From Bacillota bacterium (GTDB lineage Bacteria; Bacillota; Clostridia; Acetivibrionales; DSM-1351), in NCBI GenBank assembly GCA_023397905.1, contig JAEWSZ010000134.1, forward strand, positions 1 through 64,000: a DNA stretch of 64,000 nucleotides, read 5' to 3'. Below, one piece after another: positions 36,017 through 43,505 of this stretch. The position numbers and the translations under genes are program-made. The first letter of the stretch is position 1; each line of letters begins with the position of its first letter. The notes beneath the pieces were generated by a model. The model did not search any database. It worked only from the letters and a program-made list of their open reading frames with translations, and was not told the DNA's origin.

Positions 36017-36057
36017 AAATGGGCCGCAGCAAAACAAAAAATTGCTGCGGCCCATTT
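36017..36057 (-). terminator. Terminator after rtcB
   Basis: A 16-bp perfect stem (AAATGGGCCGCAGCAA arms) with a 9-base A/T loop lies 25 bases after the rtcB stop on the transcribed strand. Confidence 0.7.
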
Positions 36058-36082
36058 TCAAGTTACTACTTATGAGTTTCTT

Positions 36083-37285
36083 TTAATCCGACGCTTTGAA
36101 GTTGTATACCGGGCGGATGTGCTCAATGATCTCGGCGGTGGGAGTTATCTGCCCGACGATTTCATCCATGCTCTTATACGCCATAGGTGATTCATCCAAT
36201 GTATCTTTGACCACGCAGGTAGAGAAGATCCCGCTCATTTCAGATTGATACCGCTCCATACTAAGCTCACGGAAGGCGGCGGCCCGGCTCATAAGGCGGC
36301 CTGCTCCATGGGGTGCGGAACAGTTCCATTCGGGGTTGCCCTTACCAACGCAAATCAGGCTGCCGTCACGCATATTAATGGGGATAAGCAGCTTTTCGCC
36401 TGATTTGGCAGACACCGCACCTTTGCGAAGAATCATCTCCTCTGTATCTATGTAATTGTGAGTGGTCGTAAAGCGCTCCGCTGCGTGCAGCCCCATCTCT
36501 TCCAATATCACCGCCACCATTGCCTGGCGGTTCAATATGGCAAACTGTTGGATTATTTTCATGTCGTGTATATAGTCTTCAAACAGCCCGCCTTCAACAT
36601 AAGCTAAATCTTTCGGCAGGTTGATATGCGTCTGAGTTTTCAGGGCTTTAACAGTACCCTGAATCTCCCAAGGACGTCCCTCTGCTTTCAGCTGTTCAAT
36701 AGCTGCAGCTATCTGATATTTTGCGTTTCCGCACAGTGCGCGGAAGCCCTCATTTTGATAATAATCCGCAACTTCACAACCCAAATGACGGCTGCCGGAA
36801 TGCACCACAAGGTACAGCCCGCCGGTTTCATTTTTATCCACCTCAATGAAGTGGTTGCCGCCTCCCAGCGTTCCGATGGAAAGGTTGGCGCGGCTTAGAT
36901 TGATTTCGTCGATACAACGCAGCTCCTTGAGATTGATTTCGCGGTTCAGGGGATGTGTCTTTTTTCGGACTTCAAAGCCGCAAGGGATATGTTGCCGGAT
37001 CACTGCGTCCAAACGGGCATAGTCTATCCCGGTTTCAGCCAGCTTTACAGTCTCCATGCCGCATCCGATATCCACTCCAACCATTCCAGGTACGATTTTG
37101 TCCGTAATGGTCATGGTCGTGCCGATGGTACAGCCCTTTCCGGAGTGGACATCCGGCATAATGCGTATTTTGCAGTCGGCAAATTCGACCTGGTCGCATA
37201 CCGCCCGGATCTGCTGTGCCGCACTTTCCTCTAAGGTGGCGGCATAGCAGAGGGCTGTGTTAAATTGTCCTTTTACTTCGATCAT
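36083..37285 (-). CDS. rtcB: RtcB-family tRNA-splicing/RNA-repair ligase
   Basis: This 400-residue enzyme joins RNA 2',3'-cyclic phosphate or 3'-phosphate ends to 5'-OH ends using GTP and Mn2+. The metal and catalytic motifs are intact: KIRIMPDVHSGKGCTIG, the metal Cys in VGVDIGCGME, GGGNHFIEV, VVHSGSRHLG, TTHNY, RKGAVSA, and the guanylylated His in APHGAGRLMSR. The ATG at 37285 follows GAGTG. It begins 15 bases after the Ro60-like gene, so the two are co-transcribed. With the RNA array and WYL regulators upstream, this looks like an inducible RNA-damage repair operon. No archease or RtcA gene is present. Confidence 0.95.
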   Translation of the reverse strand: MIEVKGQFNTALCYAATLEESAAQQIRAVCDQVEFADCKIRIMPDVHSGKGCTIGTTMTITDKIVPGMVGVDIGCGMETVKLAETGIDYARLDAVIRQHIPCGFEVRKKTHPLNREINLKELRCIDEINLSRANLSIGTLGGGNHFIEVDKNETGGLYLVVHSGSRHLGCEVADYYQNEGFRALCGNAKYQIAAAIEQLKAEGRPWEIQGTVKALKTQTHINLPKDLAYVEGGLFEDYIHDMKIIQQFAILNRQAMVAVILEEMGLHAAERFTTTHNYIDTEEMILRKGAVSAKSGEKLLIPINMRDGSLICVGKGNPEWNCSAPHGAGRLMSRAAAFRELSMERYQSEMSGIFSTCVVKDTLDESPMAYKSMDEIVGQITPTAEIIEHIRPVYNFKASD

Positions 37286-37300
37286 TATGTTCACTCATTT

Positions 37301-38776
37301 CTACGGTGTAATCTTTGCGTATCTCTCCGTTCCCAGCGTATCCATCATAAAAGCATAAGGAGACAGATTGCCGGAGGTAATCATGGAGAATACGCGGGGA
37401 CTTGCGCCGGACACCAGTACCACGCCTTTCTCATTCATGGTTACCGGTTGCTGCCGGTTGCGGCTTGCCACATTCCAGAACATTACCATTGGCAGCTTGT
37501 AGCCGTGCTGCTCAAACAGGCTCCTGGCATAGTTGAAATTTGTTATATCCGCTCCGCTTGCGCACTGATCAAACTCCATGTCGGAAATGATATAGACAGT
37601 GGCAGGCAGTTCGCTCTGCGGCAGCCTGTTCTTGACAGCGGTGCGCAAAATCAACTCGAACACTTTCTGGATATTGGTGTTGGCAACTTCATTGAAAGCT
37701 GCGGTGTATTTCACCTTGTCGTAAATGTCCTTGCCCTTTATCTCCACCAACCGGGGATTCTCGGAAAAAGTGATAAAGTGATTCTGAAACGCCCCCCTGT
37801 TCCGCTCAGCGAAATATATGCCAAGGGACAAAGCAACCTCAGCAGGCTTCGGGTTCGTCGCCATATACATGGAGCCAGAGCCGTCCACCACAACCAGACC
37901 ATTTTCGCCGTTTGTAAAATCCGTCTGCGCTTTCCAGGTTACATTCATGCTGCGGCGCTCATCAGCGGAAATATTCCTTATTGTGCCACGGCCCTCCTCA
38001 AAGGCAGGATGTATGATCTCATAAGGCAGCAATGTCCCTGCGTGCAGAGCGGCTTCCCCGCGCTCAACCCTGGAGAGAAATTCCTTGTAACGCTCGCCGT
38101 CATTACGCAGAAACGCCTTGCGGTATTTCATCATGGCCTTGGAAGGCTGCTTGGCGTAATCAAAGGCGTAGTCTTTCTCACGCAGGTTGTTTTCGATAAT
38201 TTTAATATACGCACGCAGCTTACTCAGGGCTTTGCGGTACTCAGCCTCCGTCAAGCCAAGCGCTTTCGCTATCATCTTTCCAAAACGCACTGTGTCGGCA
38301 CTGTGGGCGTTGACCGAGGGCATCCACTTGCCAAGCAAAGAAACTGCTTCGTTTTTGGTCAGAGCTTCCATGTCGGCTTTAAATTGCTCTTTTATGTATT
38401 CGATTGCCGCTTGTCTCGCAGGCGTATCCAGCAAGCAAAGCAGGTCATCAAAGCGTCCGTATTCCGGCACTGCCCACAGGTTCTTCGACACGCTGTTCAG
38501 ACGGTCGCTTGCCATATGGCGCAGTATAGTGCGGAATACCAACCGCTCGCCTAAGCCCCCACGAATATCCCGGGCAAAAAAGAGTGTTTTCAGCGCAAGG
38601 TCGGGGTTCTCCGCCCATGCCCTGTCAAAGCGGGCATTAATCTCCGCTTCCGGCTCTCTGCGCAATGCGCCCATAGTGGCGAACAGGTCAAGGCAATCGG
38701 ACTGTGTGGTCAGATATGTAGCCGCACCGTTCTCCGTGGTGGTTTGGTTAGCTTCTTTTTTCAAGAATTTCAGCAT
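37301..38776 (-). CDS. Ro60-like DUF2828/TROVE protein with vWA domain
   Basis: The roughly 491-residue protein has an N-terminal helical-repeat RNA-binding region (LKTLFFARDIRGGLGERLVF, VPEYGRFDDLLCLL, LLGKWMPSVNA). A C-terminal von Willebrand A domain has an intact MIDAS: DGSGSM in GLVVVDGSGSM, a Thr in ANTNIQKVF and an Asp in ISDMEFDQ. This is the DUF2828/TROVE architecture of Ro60 (Rsr), which binds Y RNAs and misfolded RNA. The ATG at 38776 is chosen because AAGGAGGG lies nine bases upstream; a TTG 27 bases earlier abuts RNA module A. Co-transcribed with rtcB, it probably binds the RNAs encoded immediately upstream. Confidence 0.88.
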   Translation of the reverse strand: MLKFLKKEANQTTTENGAATYLTTQSDCLDLFATMGALRREPEAEINARFDRAWAENPDLALKTLFFARDIRGGLGERLVFRTILRHMASDRLNSVSKNLWAVPEYGRFDDLLCLLDTPARQAAIEYIKEQFKADMEALTKNEAVSLLGKWMPSVNAHSADTVRFGKMIAKALGLTEAEYRKALSKLRAYIKIIENNLREKDYAFDYAKQPSKAMMKYRKAFLRNDGERYKEFLSRVERGEAALHAGTLLPYEIIHPAFEEGRGTIRNISADERRSMNVTWKAQTDFTNGENGLVVVDGSGSMYMATNPKPAEVALSLGIYFAERNRGAFQNHFITFSENPRLVEIKGKDIYDKVKYTAAFNEVANTNIQKVFELILRTAVKNRLPQSELPATVYIISDMEFDQCASGADITNFNYARSLFEQHGYKLPMVMFWNVASRNRQQPVTMNEKGVVLVSGASPRVFSMITSGNLSPYAFMMDTLGTERYAKITP

Positions 38777-38801
38777 GGTTGATTTCCCTCCTTCAATAAA
38801 C

Positions 38802-38854
38802 AAGGCACTGTTTTAACACTTGACAGGTGTAAGTTGGTTTGCTGTAAGTGCCTT
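38802..38854 (-). ncRNA. RNA module A (53 nt, stem-closed)
   Basis: On the minus strand an 8-bp perfect closing stem AAGGCACT/AGTGCCTT is followed by the shared motif (T)ACAGCA, then an inner hairpin around ACACCTGTCAAGTGT. It is the shortest of five consecutive modules and ends just before the Ro60-like gene's ribosome site, so it may instead be part of the mRNA leader. No full tRNA fold. Confidence 0.5.
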
Positions 38855-38859
38855 TACCG

Positions 38860-38936
38860 AATCAATTACAGTTGAAAGCCTTCACCTTCCAAGCGAATAT
38901 CGCTTTAAGCTGGTTTTCAGCCGATAGTAATTGACT
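38860..38936 (-). ncRNA. RNA module D (77 nt, stem-closed, divergent)
   Basis: The closing stem is 10 bp (AGTCAATTAC with GTAATTGATT, one G-U). Inside is a perfect 6-bp hairpin AAGCGA-TAT-TCGCTT. It lacks the ACAGCA motif of the other four. Its 5' 27 bases recur at 24624-24650 with two differences, so this module may have its own origin. Confidence 0.45.
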
Positions 38937-38951
38937 TTAGTTTCATAAAGC

Positions 38952-39014
38952 AAGGCGCATCGGCTTGTCTCATCAAGTCGCTATAATGGGAGAATTGTCT
39001 GCTGTATGCGCCTT
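38952..39014 (-). ncRNA. RNA module B (63 nt, tRNA-mimic-like)
   Basis: A 9-bp perfect closing stem AAGGCGCAT/ATGCGCCTT is followed directly by ACAGCAGACAA. A small hairpin CTTG-ATGAGA-CAAG sits just inside the 3' strand, where a tRNA has its T-arm. There is no anticodon arm. It shares stem sequence with module C (GCGCAT). Confidence 0.6.
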
Positions 39015-39029
39015 TTTGGATTTTATTTC

Positions 39030-39117
39030 AAGATGCCGTTTTCTCATCTTTACGGTTTCCCGCTTGATGCAAGATTCGAACTTGCTATGACCATTATGTT
39101 GCTGCTGTCGGCATCTT
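39030..39117 (-). ncRNA. RNA module B' (88 nt) with a TTCGAAT T-loop hairpin
   Basis: The 9-bp perfect closing stem AAGATGCCG/CGGCATCTT is followed by ACAGCAGCAAC. Inside is GCAAG-TTCGAAT-CTTGC, a 5-bp stem with the exact seven-base loop of a tRNA T-arm. After it comes a hairpin closed by CATC/GATG with a CGG-GAAA-CCG tip. The T-arm is not next to the acceptor strand, so this is a mimic, not a tRNA gene. Confidence 0.62.
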
Positions 39118-39125
39118 TAATTTAC

Positions 39126-39206
39126 AAAGCGCATTGGGGATTTGAGCCCCGGATTCGGCGGTATTACCCGTGTCGTTTCCTCACCAAAGATTGCTGTATG
39201 CGCTTT
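39126..39206 (-). ncRNA. RNA module C (81 nt), closest to a tRNA fold
   Basis: The 9-bp perfect closing stem AAAGCGCAT/ATGCGCTTT is followed by ACAGCAATC. The 3' part has GGGG-CTCAAAT-CCCC, a T-arm-like hairpin lying one base from the acceptor 3' strand, exactly as in tRNA. An inner CGG...CCG hairpin lies between. No anticodon arm of tRNA type and no CCA. It is the first module after the likely -10 box and sits beside a Ro60-like gene, so it is a YrlA/Y-RNA candidate. Confidence 0.65.
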
Positions 39207-39215
39207 ACAAGTATG

Positions 39216-39221
39216 AGTATA
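39216..39221 (-). promoter_or_regulatory. -10 box upstream of the RNA array
   Basis: TATACT on the minus strand is placed so that transcription would begin at about 39209, three bases before module C. No good SigA -35 is seen at 15-18 bases, so an activator, possibly one of the WYL proteins, may be needed. Confidence 0.5.
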
Positions 39222-39246
39222 CTTTATTGAAACCAGAAAATCGTGG

Positions 39247-39286
39247 AAAAAAAGTTGCGAACTCATCATAATTGAATCCGCAACTT
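39247..39286 (-). terminator. Terminator of the WYL regulator genes
   Basis: The 8-bp stem AAGTTGCG/CGCAACTT is followed on the minus strand by seven or eight T. It starts at the WYL stop codon and separates the regulators from the RNA array, which must therefore have its own promoter. Confidence 0.8.
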
Positions 39287-40194
39287 CATATTTTAAGTGC
39301 CTGCTGCATTGCAAGTCTCGTCTTAATCAGCCCGATAAAGCTGTCAGGAGCGATAACTTTGAGCATGGGGCCGAAGGACAATATGCGGATGAGTATTTCC
39401 GTCTCATCATGTGCTCCATACCACAACTCAACTTTATAGCTATTTCCCTCCAATCGCCTTGTTTCCTTACGGCAATCAGAGAAGTGAAGCATGACGCGGT
39501 CAAGAGCGTTCCGTTCATCCTTAAGCATAAAGACCACAGAGCATTCACTGCGTTTTGGCGGATGTAGTTCGTCATCTTCATACGGCTCCAGCAATTCACA
39601 TTCATCAATTCGGGCGATATTAATGTAGGCCGCATATCTGCCGCCGGCTGTTTCCAGGCGGAATTTGTCGTCCTTTGCGGAATACTCAAGTTTATATGGA
39701 ATGAATTCGCCGTGCATTGCTCTGTCATTCCGGTTGCGATATTTTATATGCAATTTGCGGCGTTCCGACAAGGCGACCGCTATGGTTTTGAAATGCGCGA
39801 TGTAGCTCTTATCTGTATATGGGTCGCCGTCTGCGTATCGGTCAAAGAACACAAAATCCCCATACGTAAAAAGCGGCTCTGTGTCTTCAAGACCCGAAAT
39901 ATCCGGCTCAAAGAGACTAATACGCGGGTCGGTGAGCAGCGCTTTCAACCACCGCTTTTGCAATTTGGTCAGTGGCATTTGCGGTGGATTTTTGATTGGA
40001 GTATGAAGCTCCTTGTTAATCACCAGCCATTCTTCATTCCTGATAGAAGGCTGTATGGCGAGTATACTCTCTGAGAATGCCTTATCACCGATAATTTCTA
40101 AAATCCGCTTTTCAGTCATGCTGCCTTGCAAAGCCTCACGGATAATTGCGGCAACGGCATTGAAATAAACGCAGTACACTTCACTAAACAGCAT
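39286..40194 (-). CDS. WYL-domain regulator 1
   Basis: The roughly 302-residue protein has a helical N-terminal part and a central WYL domain in a variant form (RRKLHIKYRNRNDRAMHGEF, then IPYKLEYSAKDDKFRLETAG), then a WCX-like C-terminal extension. WYL domains bind nucleic acid or nucleotide-type ligands and control defence and DNA- or RNA-damage genes. The ATG at 40194 follows GGAGG by eight bases and overlaps the end of the upstream WYL gene by 11 bases, so the two are coupled. They probably sense damaged RNA or DNA and switch on the RNA array, the Ro60-like gene and rtcB. That is inference from position. Confidence 0.82.
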   Translation of the reverse strand: MLFSEVYCVYFNAVAAIIREALQGSMTEKRILEIIGDKAFSESILAIQPSIRNEEWLVINKELHTPIKNPPQMPLTKLQKRWLKALLTDPRISLFEPDISGLEDTEPLFTYGDFVFFDRYADGDPYTDKSYIAHFKTIAVALSERRKLHIKYRNRNDRAMHGEFIPYKLEYSAKDDKFRLETAGGRYAAYINIARIDECELLEPYEDDELHPPKRSECSVVFMLKDERNALDRVMLHFSDCRKETRRLEGNSYKVELWYGAHDETEILIRILSFGPMLKVIAPDSFIGLIKTRLAMQQALKI

Positions 40195-41422
40195 GTCCAT
40201 CACCTCCATAGAGGTCTGCGAGCGCTGAATAATCCGCCCAAAATTGCTCCTCTACCTGCTTATTGGAGCAAGTCAGAGAAGAAATCCTGCCGATAAAGGT
40301 CCTGAGCCACGGCATAAGTTCCCAGGCGTCATAAACATCAGCGTAAAACCGCCATGTTGTTTCGTCAAGTCTCTCGACTGTGCCGCAGCGCTTTTCACGT
40401 TCCAACCGCCTGGCTATATGAATATCTTTTTGCTCCACCGCCAGCCTCATCTCAATATGTTCAATATTCCCTTGTCTGATTGCCACACCCCAGATGTTCG
40501 ATTGTTCATCTTTCAGGCATTCCAGATATGTATCATATTTCTCCACTGGCTCCAGCGGTTTAACCTTTTGAATGCTGTCCAGCCTGAAGAAGCAAACCTT
40601 TTTCTTCCAAAAGTCATATGCCGCCAAATACTGTCTGCCGCCCTGAACACTGATGTAGATTTTGAGCGGCAGTGTGACACACCGTCTTGTTCTGCTGTTT
40701 TTACCGCCGATCAGTTCAAGTTCAATCTTTCTATGGCCGTGTATAGTCTCTAATAGATCCAGCATAATGCCACTATCCAGGGCGAAAAGAAGGTAGTTGT
40801 GCTTGAATGTGAAAATGGGCGGCACGCTCTCAAATTTATCAAGCAGAAAACTGCCGACAACACCGAGTGGGTTATCTCCGGAGAAAAACGATATTGCGTC
40901 CCGCCAAGAGTCAAGATTTGCTTTTGTTTCGGGCAACCCATAAATAAGCTGCTTGCCTTGTTTCTTGGTGACAATCAGCCCAACATCCGCATACTCTTTC
41001 AGCTTTTTGCGCAGAGTGGATTCATCGAAGGGTTCGGCGTTTTGAAAGGCCGGTAAGTATTCTGTATCAATGCAGTGCAGTATTTCAGGAATTGTCTTTG
41101 CACTGCCGTCAAACAAAATGTCCATCAGCAAAAAATGCAAGCTGATGTCGTTCCTGGTAAAGCCTGATGCCTTCCATGCTTTGTAAAACGGATTACTCGG
41201 GATATGGCGGCTGTCAACCGAAAGGAATACCGCCTTCCCGCTCGCCTCCTGCCGGAAGGACATATAGTCCGAAAGCCAGCTTTCCACACGGCGTTTTTCG
41301 TTGTCGTAGCTTCGCGAACTTTTTGCGTCGAATTCTTCGCGGACTCTGAACCCGTAGACGAAGAACTGCCGCATATATTCGCGGATTCCTGCAAAGTTTT
41401 TTATAAGTTCGCTGTATGCCAC
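40184..41422 (-). CDS. WYL-domain regulator 2
   Basis: The 412-residue protein has a winged-helix-like N-terminal half (DISLHFLLMDILFDGSAKTI, RKKLKEYADVGLIVTKKQGK) and a C-terminal WYL core (RKIELELIGGKNSRTRRCVT, LPLKIYISVQGGRQYLAAYD, FFRLDSIQKVKPLEP). Here the Trp-Tyr-Leu motif has diverged to QYLAAY. Pairs of adjacent WYL genes beside rtcB and Ro/TROVE genes are known from comparative surveys of RNA-repair loci. It is the first gene of the locus. Confidence 0.82.
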   Translation of the reverse strand: MAYSELIKNFAGIREYMRQFFVYGFRVREEFDAKSSRSYDNEKRRVESWLSDYMSFRQEASGKAVFLSVDSRHIPSNPFYKAWKASGFTRNDISLHFLLMDILFDGSAKTIPEILHCIDTEYLPAFQNAEPFDESTLRKKLKEYADVGLIVTKKQGKQLIYGLPETKANLDSWRDAISFFSGDNPLGVVGSFLLDKFESVPPIFTFKHNYLLFALDSGIMLDLLETIHGHRKIELELIGGKNSRTRRCVTLPLKIYISVQGGRQYLAAYDFWKKKVCFFRLDSIQKVKPLEPVEKYDTYLECLKDEQSNIWGVAIRQGNIEHIEMRLAVEQKDIHIARRLEREKRCGTVERLDETTWRFYADVYDAWELMPWLRTFIGRISSLTCSNKQVEEQFWADYSALADLYGGDGHAV

Positions 41423-41624
41423 AGATTCACCGCCCTTTGAAAAAATATATTATTCTTGCCATGGATGCGCTCAATTTCATTTCCAATAGTGTAAAACCAT
41501 GTATAGGCCTTAATACGTGCTGATTTCCAAAAATGTCTTATGGTAATTTCAGGCAGACCGAAGTGTAAATAACCCAATTACAACCCGATTTGGGGTAAAG
41601 GCGAAGTATTACTATTTATTCAAA

Positions 41625-42578
41625 TTACAAATCATACTCTATCAAGATATCTTGAATAGCCACTATCGTTTCCTTCAAATGGGATACTGAGATTTTATCC
41701 CTTTCATCAAACACATAGATTGATTGCATATGATCAAATCCACTTAAAAAATCTGTAGAATTAAATAGCTCCTTAATATAAGAAAACTTATGCATTGGGA
41801 CATCCGCTGGAACGCCTCCTGCTCTGGCCAGTTCTTCACGCCTTTTATACTGTATCATCTTTTCAAATGCTGTTTTATCTCCAAGCATCTTTTTAATCTG
41901 CTCATTTTCAAAAAGAACGGTAATATCATATACATGTTTGGCAACATCAAAAAACATTTTCCGAGAGAAATAAAACTCGGAGGCAAAAAGTTTATCTACA
42001 AAAATTCTTTCAAGTTTTATTGTCCCAATCTCAAAAGGTATTACATGGAAAGTATTCCCAACGATTTCTTTCTGCTCTTCTGATGCAAGTCCATAAATTA
42101 TCGGGCCGATGCTAATCAAATCCATCGGTTCGCTAACAGTAAATGATGTAGACTCTATCTTTACTCTTCCAAATCTTTGTAATGAATCCGATTCATCCAC
42201 TTCAATTATAGGTTCATACTTATAGACCGCAGTTATACTGCCCCTTCTATCCTCACATTCCTCATCTGATCTTTCAAGGCATGAGTATCCTTTTGCAGAG
42301 CTTTTTAAGCGTTTAGCTGCTTGTGTCTTACTAATACCATCATGGATTTCAACTGTTAAATCAATATCTTCTGAAAACCTTCGAATACTTCCAAGCGCTT
42401 TATAAAGTGCGGTACCTCCCTTGAAATAAGCATGGAGATCACTTTGCTTCTCCGCAAGTTCTTTAAGCATCAATGTAAGATAGTAATCTTTTTCAAGTAT
42501 ATCTGCTCTTACTCCTGTTCTCTCTTGGACATCTAACAGGAGGGTTTCAAAAGCATCTCTATCTAAGTGCAGGTTCAT
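41625..42578 (-). CDS. abiEii: AbiEii-type nucleotidyltransferase toxin
   Basis: This roughly 317-residue member of the AbiEii/AbiGii toxin family has a DNA-polymerase-beta-like nucleotidyltransferase core. Motif I is AYFKGGTALYKALGSIRRFS followed by EDIDLTVEI (Asp-x-Asp). A family lysine-rich helix lies after the core, with KLFASEFYFSRKMFFDVAKH near residue 200. AbiEii/MenT enzymes add nucleotides to tRNA or related targets and stop growth on phage infection. The ATG at 42578 lies inside the antitoxin gene (20-base overlap), which ties the two into a type IV toxin-antitoxin operon. Confidence 0.92.
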   Translation of the reverse strand: MNLHLDRDAFETLLLDVQERTGVRADILEKDYYLTLMLKELAEKQSDLHAYFKGGTALYKALGSIRRFSEDIDLTVEIHDGISKTQAAKRLKSSAKGYSCLERSDEECEDRRGSITAVYKYEPIIEVDESDSLQRFGRVKIESTSFTVSEPMDLISIGPIIYGLASEEQKEIVGNTFHVIPFEIGTIKLERIFVDKLFASEFYFSRKMFFDVAKHVYDITVLFENEQIKKMLGDKTAFEKMIQYKRREELARAGGVPADVPMHKFSYIKELFNSTDFLSGFDHMQSIYVFDERDKISVSHLKETIVAIQDILIEYDL

Positions 42579-43242
42579 TTTCCATGCTGACAGCCAATTC
42601 CGCAATCTGCCAGACGACCTCCTTGCTGTAATATCTCCTTGCGTAGGCTATTAGCTTTTTAAAATCAAGATTATTTTGTACAACAAATTTAGCCAATCTC
42701 CCTTGCGCATTCTCCACGTCTACCGGAGTTCTGTCTTTATTCTCAATAGCATCCAGCAACTGTAGGTAGGGTCTTGTTTCTTCATTAACATTCATTAAAG
42801 GTCGGCGCAAAATTACCTTTAGCTTGGTATCAACATGATCCCCATATCTTTGACAACGGTTAGTTGCAAAGTAACGATATTTAGGAATCTGTGTTGTTAG
42901 ACCCATTTGATTCAATAAAGATGGTCCAGTTTCATAACCAAATACTTTCATTCCTTTTTTGATGTAAGTTTCAATAAAAACCTGCATTGGGTTGAGTTTA
43001 GATGGCCCAAATGCAGTCATTTTGGGTTTATAGTAGATACCTTTATCAAATCTTATTAACAGATTATTTTCCCGGTCCATCAATCGCTTCAACGTAACAT
43101 TTACAACCTTTTTTGCCTGCTCTACACTTGTACCAAAATGTGTTGCAACCGCTCTCGCAGTATCTTCTGTATATATAGCCACTCCAGGCGTTGCTTTATT
43201 AACATATTCTATTATAAATTCACTGTAACCAGTTTGTTTCAT
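42559..43242 (-). CDS. abiEi: AbiEi-type antitoxin/regulator (DUF6088-like)
   Basis: The 227-residue protein has an N-terminal winged helix (YTEDTARAVATHFGTSVEQA, VNVTLKRLMDRE, LLIRFDKGIYYKP) and a C-terminal antitoxin domain (VDVENAQGRLAKFVVQNNLD, KKLIAYARRYYSKEV). This matches AbiEi/DUF6088 antitoxins, which bind inverted repeats at their own promoter and counter AbiEii without direct contact. It precedes and overlaps the toxin gene, as in other AbiE pairs. Confidence 0.88.
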   Translation of the reverse strand: MKQTGYSEFIIEYVNKATPGVAIYTEDTARAVATHFGTSVEQAKKVVNVTLKRLMDRENNLLIRFDKGIYYKPKMTAFGPSKLNPMQVFIETYIKKGMKVFGYETGPSLLNQMGLTTQIPKYRYFATNRCQRYGDHVDTKLKVILRRPLMNVNEETRPYLQLLDAIENKDRTPVDVENAQGRLAKFVVQNNLDFKKLIAYARRYYSKEVVWQIAELAVSMENEPALR

Positions 43243-43346
43243 TTCTATCCTTCTTTACAATGTTATTTAAAATTAATATTTTTATATGATATTATGATTC
43301 TATAATAACATTTTATTCAATAATATGCAACATAGTTACTAAACAT

Positions 43347-43500
43347 CATTCCACATTCTCTCATTTCGAAAAAGCATATTACAAATTAAGATAAAAAACC
43401 CTTTGCAATAAACATCAACTGTTGCAAGATTTTAATCGGCTAATATGGGATAATTTAAAAGATAAAAAAATAAAGCCACCAATCAGATAGGCTTATGCAT
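43347..43500. repeat. Dispersed ~160-bp repeat, copy 2
   Basis: Second copy of the block at 35408-35573, about 8 kb away in the same orientation, with a few substitutions and indels. It ends five bases from the stop of the coiled-coil gene. The two copies could recombine and delete the RNA-repair and AbiE genes between them. The 43243-43505 gap otherwise holds only the AbiE upstream region. Confidence 0.8.
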
Positions 43501-43505
43501 TAATT

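Noticed and set aside
35895..36086. A 63-codon plus-strand frame before rtcB (EQENRSVEEKVDTEV)
   Set aside because: The middle looks protein-like, but the frame runs through the rtcB terminator and into rtcB, with no ribosome site. At most it is a gene remnant.
37265..38554. A 429-codon plus-strand frame opposite the Ro60-like gene
   Set aside because: The minus strand has clear DUF2828/vWA motifs and a strong ribosome site; the plus frame has no recognisable domain and is a shadow of GC-rich codons.
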